Positions 41,809 to 45,628 of a stretch of 45,628 bases of DNA are shown in pieces. The translations under genes and the position numbers were made by a program. How positions within the stretch are numbered: position 1 is the first letter of the stretch; every line of letters starts with the position of its first letter. Source of the DNA: a virus; IMG/VR virus record IMGVR_UViG_3300028608_000029, positions 1 to 45,628 of that record; one strand, 5' to 3'. The notes below the pieces were generated by a model. The model was not told where the DNA came from, did not search any database, and was given only the letters and a program-made list of their open reading frames with translations.

Positions 41809-42885
41809 TTAGATGTTAGATGTGCTAACTCGCACGATGGAACCACGATCGTGGAAGTAGAACATTTTCTTGGTGGTCGGATTGTAGAGCAATCGACGCG
41901 GCTTTATGTCGTCGATGCTTGCTCCAGCCTTAATAACCCAGACATCGTCGACGTATTCCCAGACCTGATCATTTTTCAAGTCATAGATGTATTCTTGGGG
42001 GTTGGTAAAGTTCAGAATAGACCAGCGCGAGTTTGCTTGCGACTGGGTCATGAAGCCGTAAGAGCACGGACCCCTGAACTTTTCCAATAAAGGATTTGTT
42101 TTCAAATCCAATTCGAATTCGGTAGTTGGGTCAAGTGTATCGGACGATGCCCACTGACTCGTAGTGACAGTAAAGACGTCTCCATTACGAACCGCTTTTA
42201 GTCGAGTGCCGCCAGTATTGCTCCAATAAGTAGGAGTGGTTCCCCATCCTGGCGTATTACTTACCCAACCAGCTTCTGTCAAAGACAGTCCTCCATTGGC
42301 ACCATTTCCCCACGTAACCAACGGACCCATGTTCGCAATAAGAACTCGATCAGTACGCAAGTGATTGTACCAAATGGCGTATAAGTTACCTTGCCCGCTT
42401 CCGCCCGGACTACGCACCAACGTAAGCGTGTGTTCTCTTTTAGTAAGCGGATCTACGTACCAGGCTAGTACTAGACCGATCGTGTCATCATCGCCATGAG
42501 TCGATGACAACTTCGCATCCAGTAGGTATTGGTCGTATTTTCCTGGCGATACAATCCCGATCGACGAGGAGGAGTTAGTGGTATTTTGAATTACATCAGT
42601 TACCGAACTGTATGTCCAGGTAAGAGTTTCATCTGGGAGCGCAGGCTGGGCTTCGTTGCCCACTTGGTGACTATATCGATACCAGCTATTGAATATGTCG
42701 CCCTGATTGGGCGGAGAGTTTTTCGTTTGATCTAGTTCTTCCTGAGATGCCACAAATCGACCAGTGGTCATGTTTGCTTTGGTATTCAGGAGATCTAGAT
42801 TTTTATCTCCCTGATCAGCGAATCCCTGTCTAGCCCATTGCGTGAGGCCGGACAAGGATGCTTTGTACTTAGTAAGATTAAGCAT
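41809..42885 (-). CDS. Fibre-like protein, tandem copy B (358 aa)
   Basis: Starts MLNLTKYKASLSGLTQWARQ at 42885. Nearly every landmark of copy A is repeated: GFADQGDKNLDLLNTKANMT, RFVASQEELDQTKNSPPNQG, FNSWYRYSHQ, LAWYVDPLTKREHTLTLVRS and the C-terminal KKMFYFHDRGSIVR. The most divergent part is the central loop (about residues 175-235), which would fit a receptor-contact region. First of a two-gene minus-strand unit, nine bases before copy A. Confidence 0.75.
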   Translation of the reverse strand: MLNLTKYKASLSGLTQWARQGFADQGDKNLDLLNTKANMTTGRFVASQEELDQTKNSPPNQGDIFNSWYRYSHQVGNEAQPALPDETLTWTYSSVTDVIQNTTNSSSSIGIVSPGKYDQYLLDAKLSSTHGDDDTIGLVLAWYVDPLTKREHTLTLVRSPGGSGQGNLYAIWYNHLRTDRVLIANMGPLVTWGNGANGGLSLTEAGWVSNTPGWGTTPTYWSNTGGTRLKAVRNGDVFTVTTSQWASSDTLDPTTEFELDLKTNPLLEKFRGPCSYGFMTQSQANSRWSILNFTNPQEYIYDLKNDQVWEYVDDVWVIKAGASIDDIKPRRLLYNPTTKKMFYFHDRGSIVRVSTSNI

Positions 42886-42949
42886 AGCTCTAACCGGTTA
42901 TTTGTGTTTATTGATGGCATAACATCGTCAACTGTAAATACCTACAGAC

Positions 42950-42958
42950 ATATATCAT
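42950..42958 (+). promoter_or_regulatory. Candidate promoter ATATATCAT
   Basis: ACATATATCAT equals the sequence at 9942-9952. Lies in the divergent region, 33 bases before GTG 42991. Confidence 0.5.
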
Positions 42959-42990
42959 GCTAGGGAATACCCCTAACAATGGAGATTTAC

Positions 42991-43830
42991 GTGCCTGACC
43001 AAAAGATCAATATCGGCAATGCATTTGACATCACCAAACAGGATTCAGAAAAAGCAATGGGTGATCCCAAAAACCTGGCATCCATAATTAACCAAGGCGG
43101 ATTTCGTCGTGGAGAACTCATTGCTTTCTCAGCAATGAGCGGCATGAGATCCGAAGGTAAAACGAATTTCATGCTGAACATGGTACATGGGCTTGTCGAA
43201 GAAGGAAAACTGGATCCTTCCAAGATTATCTGGCCTGTCAGCGGCGAGATCGATGCGGAAGGAATGATGGTCTCTTTCCGGGAATCGATCGGTCTGACGA
43301 ACGACCTTCTCAGAACTCCCATGCACGACATATATGGATGCGAGTACGTCATCGACAGCTTTGCACCAGAGCTCAATAAGTGGGTCTCGAAGGCGCCTTT
43401 CATCCGAGTATCCTTCGAAGGCGCCAAATGCTTTAACGACGATGGTGACCGTCGTCGCCGTATCTTTGACACGAACCTGAATCGTCTTTTTCCAAATGGT
43501 TGGGAGAGTGCAGATTCGCGTCGTGTCGATTTCAAAGAACCAAAGATTCTGGCGCCTATCAGTCTTTATGGCTGGACTGGTACTTATCCCAGCGGAGGTG
43601 GTTTCGATTACTTCCAACAGAAATGGACTCACAAGTATCGCGACGTGGTAGCTTTTCCATATCCACGTGAGTATCCGAACATCACTGTGATTGATGTTCA
43701 TCACGACTACCTTTCGACTCGTGCAAATAACCCGGTTCAATACTACAACTGGCGTACTCACAAAGTCAAATATCTGTCGGCACTTTTGGGATACGTCGAC
43801 CGCCCCCTCGTTTCTATGCTCTTTCACTAA
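42991..43830 (+). CDS. Small RecA/DnaB-fold ATPase (279 aa)
   Basis: I chose GTG 42991 because GGAG lies six bases upstream; ATG 42979 overlaps the site. INQGGFRRGELIAFSAMSG then MRSEGKTNFMLNMVHGL gives a good Walker A (G-x-x-x-x-G-K-T with a slightly long lead) near residues 46-57. ITVIDVHHDY near 235 may be Walker B. The GGFRRGE entry strand is the same as in the DnaB-like protein at 25771, so both come from one family. This copy lacks the N-terminal helicase domain and has a different C-terminal half (SLYGWTGTYPSGGGFDYFQQ). A loader, terminase-like or packaging-associated ATPase is conceivable; unproven. Confidence 0.7.
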   Translation: MPDQKINIGNAFDITKQDSEKAMGDPKNLASIINQGGFRRGELIAFSAMSGMRSEGKTNFMLNMVHGLVEEGKLDPSKIIWPVSGEIDAEGMMVSFRESIGLTNDLLRTPMHDIYGCEYVIDSFAPELNKWVSKAPFIRVSFEGAKCFNDDGDRRRRIFDTNLNRLFPNGWESADSRRVDFKEPKILAPISLYGWTGTYPSGGGFDYFQQKWTHKYRDVVAFPYPREYPNITVIDVHHDYLSTRANNPVQYYNWRTHKVKYLSALLGYVDRPLVSMLFH

Positions 43831-43979
43831 TGTCAAGCGCCGCTCAGATTTTTCTGTTTGTCTCGATTTCTATTGTCATGCTTCTCTTTATTGGAGGCAT
43901 GGCATGGATATTCTATTCCTGGGAAAAGGCAGACAAGAAAACCAATAAGGAAATTGACAGGATCCTCAACCACTTGTAA
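43830..43979 (+). CDS. Tiny membrane protein (49 aa)
   Basis: Its ATG overlaps the previous stop (TAATG). The product is a short start (MSSAAQIF), one membrane helix (FVSISIVMLLFIGGMAWIFY) and a charged tail (SWEKADKKTNKEIDRILNHL). No known motif. First of three consecutive single-helix membrane proteins, suggesting an envelope-directed function such as host lysis or membrane remodelling. Confidence 0.65.
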   Translation: MSSAAQIFLFVSISIVMLLFIGGMAWIFYSWEKADKKTNKEIDRILNHL

Positions 43980-43988
43980 AGGAACCCT

Positions 43989-44159
43989 ATGTTCAAAGTC
44001 ATCTTCGCATTGTGCATGTTGGTCATTCTGGCCGCCATGACATACTGGACTTTCCGAACGATCGGGAAGGTCCTTAACTTCTTCATTCCTCATCGTAAGG
44101 AGCAACTCGAAATTGAGCACCGCCTTCGTAGGAAAGGTCAAGCACACCGTCCTTACTAA
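43989..44159 (+). CDS. Tiny membrane protein (56 aa)
   Basis: AAAGGAACC lies just before ATG 43989. One membrane helix (MFKVIFALCMLVILAAMTYW) is followed by a strongly basic tail (HRKEQLEIEHRLRRKGQAHR). The topology (short outside, long basic inside) is like that of the two neighbours. Function unknown. Confidence 0.65.
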   Translation: MFKVIFALCMLVILAAMTYWTFRTIGKVLNFFIPHRKEQLEIEHRLRRKGQAHRPY

Positions 44160-44208
44160 CCCAAACATACCCGACCATACACAAATTAATCAGGAGATCT
44201 TATTCCAA

Positions 44209-44649
44209 ATGCAAATCGCGATCTCATTTGGCATCGTGCTGGCTATCATCGCCGCATGCGGCTTCTTTATGACTCGTGTTCGCACGAGTAACGACATTCC
44301 GATGGTATTGACCGAACGGCTCAACGATGACCGTTTGCGTTTTACCCTCGATGCAGTAGAAGACCTTTATGCGAAGCTCATTCGCAAACTGGAGCTCTAC
44401 CATAAGTACGAAGACGTGTCCGGCATGGCAATTCGTTTTACTGAGTTGGACAACAACATCGAGAAGCTGAACTTGTCATGGAAGACCATGTACAAGGGTA
44501 AGCTCACCTTCGAAATATCTAACGACTTTCATGTTGGCATCTCGAAATGGAAGTTCGATGGAACCGTTAAACTGACGGTGCCGAAAGAAATCGAAGCCAT
44601 CGTCACGCAACTCAAACAAGAAAACCGCATCAATAAGGATTACGTATGA
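44209..44649 (+). CDS. Membrane-anchored protein of unknown function (146 aa)
   Basis: I chose ATG 44209; AGGAG is twelve bases upstream, a slightly long spacing, and no better start exists. The N-terminus is a membrane helix (MQIAISFGIVLAIIAACGFF). A helical part (LDAVEDLYAKLIRKLELYHK) and a beta C-terminal part (KLTFEISNDFHVGISKWKFD) follow. The stop overlaps the next ATG (ATGA). Third in a cluster of membrane proteins. Confidence 0.7.
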   Translation: MQIAISFGIVLAIIAACGFFMTRVRTSNDIPMVLTERLNDDRLRFTLDAVEDLYAKLIRKLELYHKYEDVSGMAIRFTELDNNIEKLNLSWKTMYKGKLTFEISNDFHVGISKWKFDGTVKLTVPKEIEAIVTQLKQENRINKDYV

Positions 44650-45548
44650 AACTCAACGACATCGACTACGATGGTATCTGGGATCCCATCCTGCTGGAAC
44701 TGCATTCCCTCGGCTTTGCCGGCTTCTCGAAAGAAGAGATGCCTGAACTCATCACCGAACACATCGCTCCCATCGTCGGTCGCCATGTCGAAGCTGCTGG
44801 GTTCGTTGGTGACCTGGCAATCTCCCTGCGCGTTACCCGTTCGGGTGGAGTTCTTCAAGAAGTTACCAGCGTGGTCATTACGTTGGTGCCGAACAACCAG
44901 CTGTATTCGATGAACCTCGATGTGCCGGACGATGTTCGTCTTGTCATCAACCAGCTCTGGGATGTTCCTCCGATCATACCCACTCTTCGCATCGAAGAAA
45001 TCCTCGGCATCCCGAATCCTCCCCAGTGGGAATCGGACGTCGAGAAGTACGTCGCTCTGCAGATCGTCCCCACGATCAGCGTAGAGCACGCCAATCTCTT
45101 CCATGCCTGGATCTCCAAGCAGTGGGGCAGCGTTCCTCGTCTGTGGAATGAATCCATGTTCCGTCGCGATACCCACGATGTTTTCGTGGAAGCTTCGACT
45201 CTGGACATGGAACTCTTTACCACGACGCCCGACATGATCGTGGAGCACGACACCACGAGCGGCTGGTTGGTGATTGCGGGCAATCAGCCTGCCATCCTCG
45301 CATTCGACCAGGAAAGCCTCTGGGGTTATCAGGCCAAGCTTTTGCGTAGCGCAAATGATCCTGATGCCGAAATCGAACTGCCCACGTTCCTGTTCGGCAA
45401 ATGGATTCCGGTTCCTCGCAATCTGCTGGACATCATCGACCCGAATCTCTCCACGTTCCTGGACTTCCAGAAGAACATGAATACGCCGGAAATCGTCGTG
45501 AATTTCGCCGAATTCATCCACGGCGTGGAAGAAGAAACGGAAGAATAA
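44646..45548 (+). CDS. Protein of unknown function (300 aa)
   Basis: Begins at the ATGA overlap. The product starts MKLNDIDYDGIWDPILLELH, is acidic, without membrane segments or signal, and ends GVEEETEE. A middle stretch (LAISLRVTRSGGVLQEVTSV) looks beta-rich. No domain recognised. Ends ten bases before a terminator, so it closes the block starting at 42991. Confidence 0.72.
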   Translation: MKLNDIDYDGIWDPILLELHSLGFAGFSKEEMPELITEHIAPIVGRHVEAAGFVGDLAISLRVTRSGGVLQEVTSVVITLVPNNQLYSMNLDVPDDVRLVINQLWDVPPIIPTLRIEEILGIPNPPQWESDVEKYVALQIVPTISVEHANLFHAWISKQWGSVPRLWNESMFRRDTHDVFVEASTLDMELFTTTPDMIVEHDTTSGWLVIAGNQPAILAFDQESLWGYQAKLLRSANDPDAEIELPTFLFGKWIPVPRNLLDIIDPNLSTFLDFQKNMNTPEIVVNFAEFIHGVEEETEE

Positions 45549-45557
45549 AGTTTTAGA

Positions 45558-45583
45558 GAAGGTCGGAATTATCTGACCTTCTG
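45558..45583 (+). terminator. Hairpin terminator
   Basis: AGAAGGTC pairs with GACCTTCT, extended by one G-U and one G-C pair, small AT loop. TTTT lies before the stem rather than after, so it is a weaker terminator; no TATG follows. Confidence 0.55.
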
Positions 45584-45612
45584 TCACCATCTATTAGGAA
45601 AATAGAAGTACC

Positions 45613-45628
45613 ATGGAAAACCAACAAC
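45613..45628 (+). CDS. Start of next gene (cut by window end)
   Basis: TAGGAAAATAG precedes ATG 45613; only MENQQ is visible. Called from the ribosome binding site, spacing and terminator just upstream. Confidence 0.4.

Noticed and set aside
1-45628. CRISPR arrays, insertion sequences or integrase/att sites
   Set aside because: No regularly spaced direct repeats, transposase or integrase frames were seen; the repeats present are single hairpins.

Overview
The window reads as part of the genome of a large tailed phage, most likely a phiKZ-like jumbo myovirus of a Gram-negative host. The grounds are a 771-residue phiKZ-type major capsid protein candidate, two internal-head-protein-like genes with a shared S-K-E processing-like site, many small tightly packed unknown genes joined by ATGA/TAATG overlaps, phage-encoded nucleotide metabolism (dihydrofolate reductase, a Nudix protein, glutaredoxin/NrdH, NrdA, NrdB), and short AT-rich or TATG promoter-like elements beside almost every hairpin. 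I saw no tRNA, rRNA, IS element or CRISPR array. The exact phage and host cannot be told from the sequence alone.

Layout. 1-635 (-): truncated LamG-type fibre protein. 774-3653 (+): small unknown proteins. 3766-8081 (+): DHFR, Nudix protein and unknowns, ending at a perfect palindromic terminator opposite a second LamG gene (8141-8833, -). 8928-14857 (+): unknowns, a winged-helix protein, a DUF3008-like protein and a proteasome/HslV-like Ntn-hydrolase followed by a possible relative. 14981-17572: two convergent, homologous internal-head-type genes. 17753-23726 (+): a two-winged-helix-like protein, then four tandem diverged paralogs. 23727-24272: about 545 bases holding a dense set of inverted repeats between two terminators with identical arms; this is the best candidate for an undescribed structured RNA. 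24273-25307 (-): Kelch-like protein. 25390-25725 (+): ParB/sulfiredoxin-fold protein. 25771-27309 (-): DnaB-like helicase with an altered Walker A. 27397-30459 (+): unknown gene and the capsid gene, then a second structured non-coding stretch. 30764-36306 (+): unknown or structural proteins, one with an RG/RD-rich disordered stretch. 36526-40679 (+): NrdH-NrdA-NrdB. 40729-42885 (-): tandem fibre-like paralogs. 42991-45548 (+): small RecA-fold ATPase, three small membrane proteins and an unknown.

How it fits together. Plus-strand blocks are punctuated by minus-strand surface or fibre genes. At nearly every boundary lies a long hairpin, often flanked by CATA on the left and TATG on the right, so one short segment may end transcripts from both sides and start new ones. 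A separate motif, ATATATCAT or a close variant, lies before at least five blocks. The metabolic genes should feed dNTP synthesis (RNR reduction, folate cycling, Nudix clean-up), while the capsid, internal-head-like and fibre genes belong to the virion.
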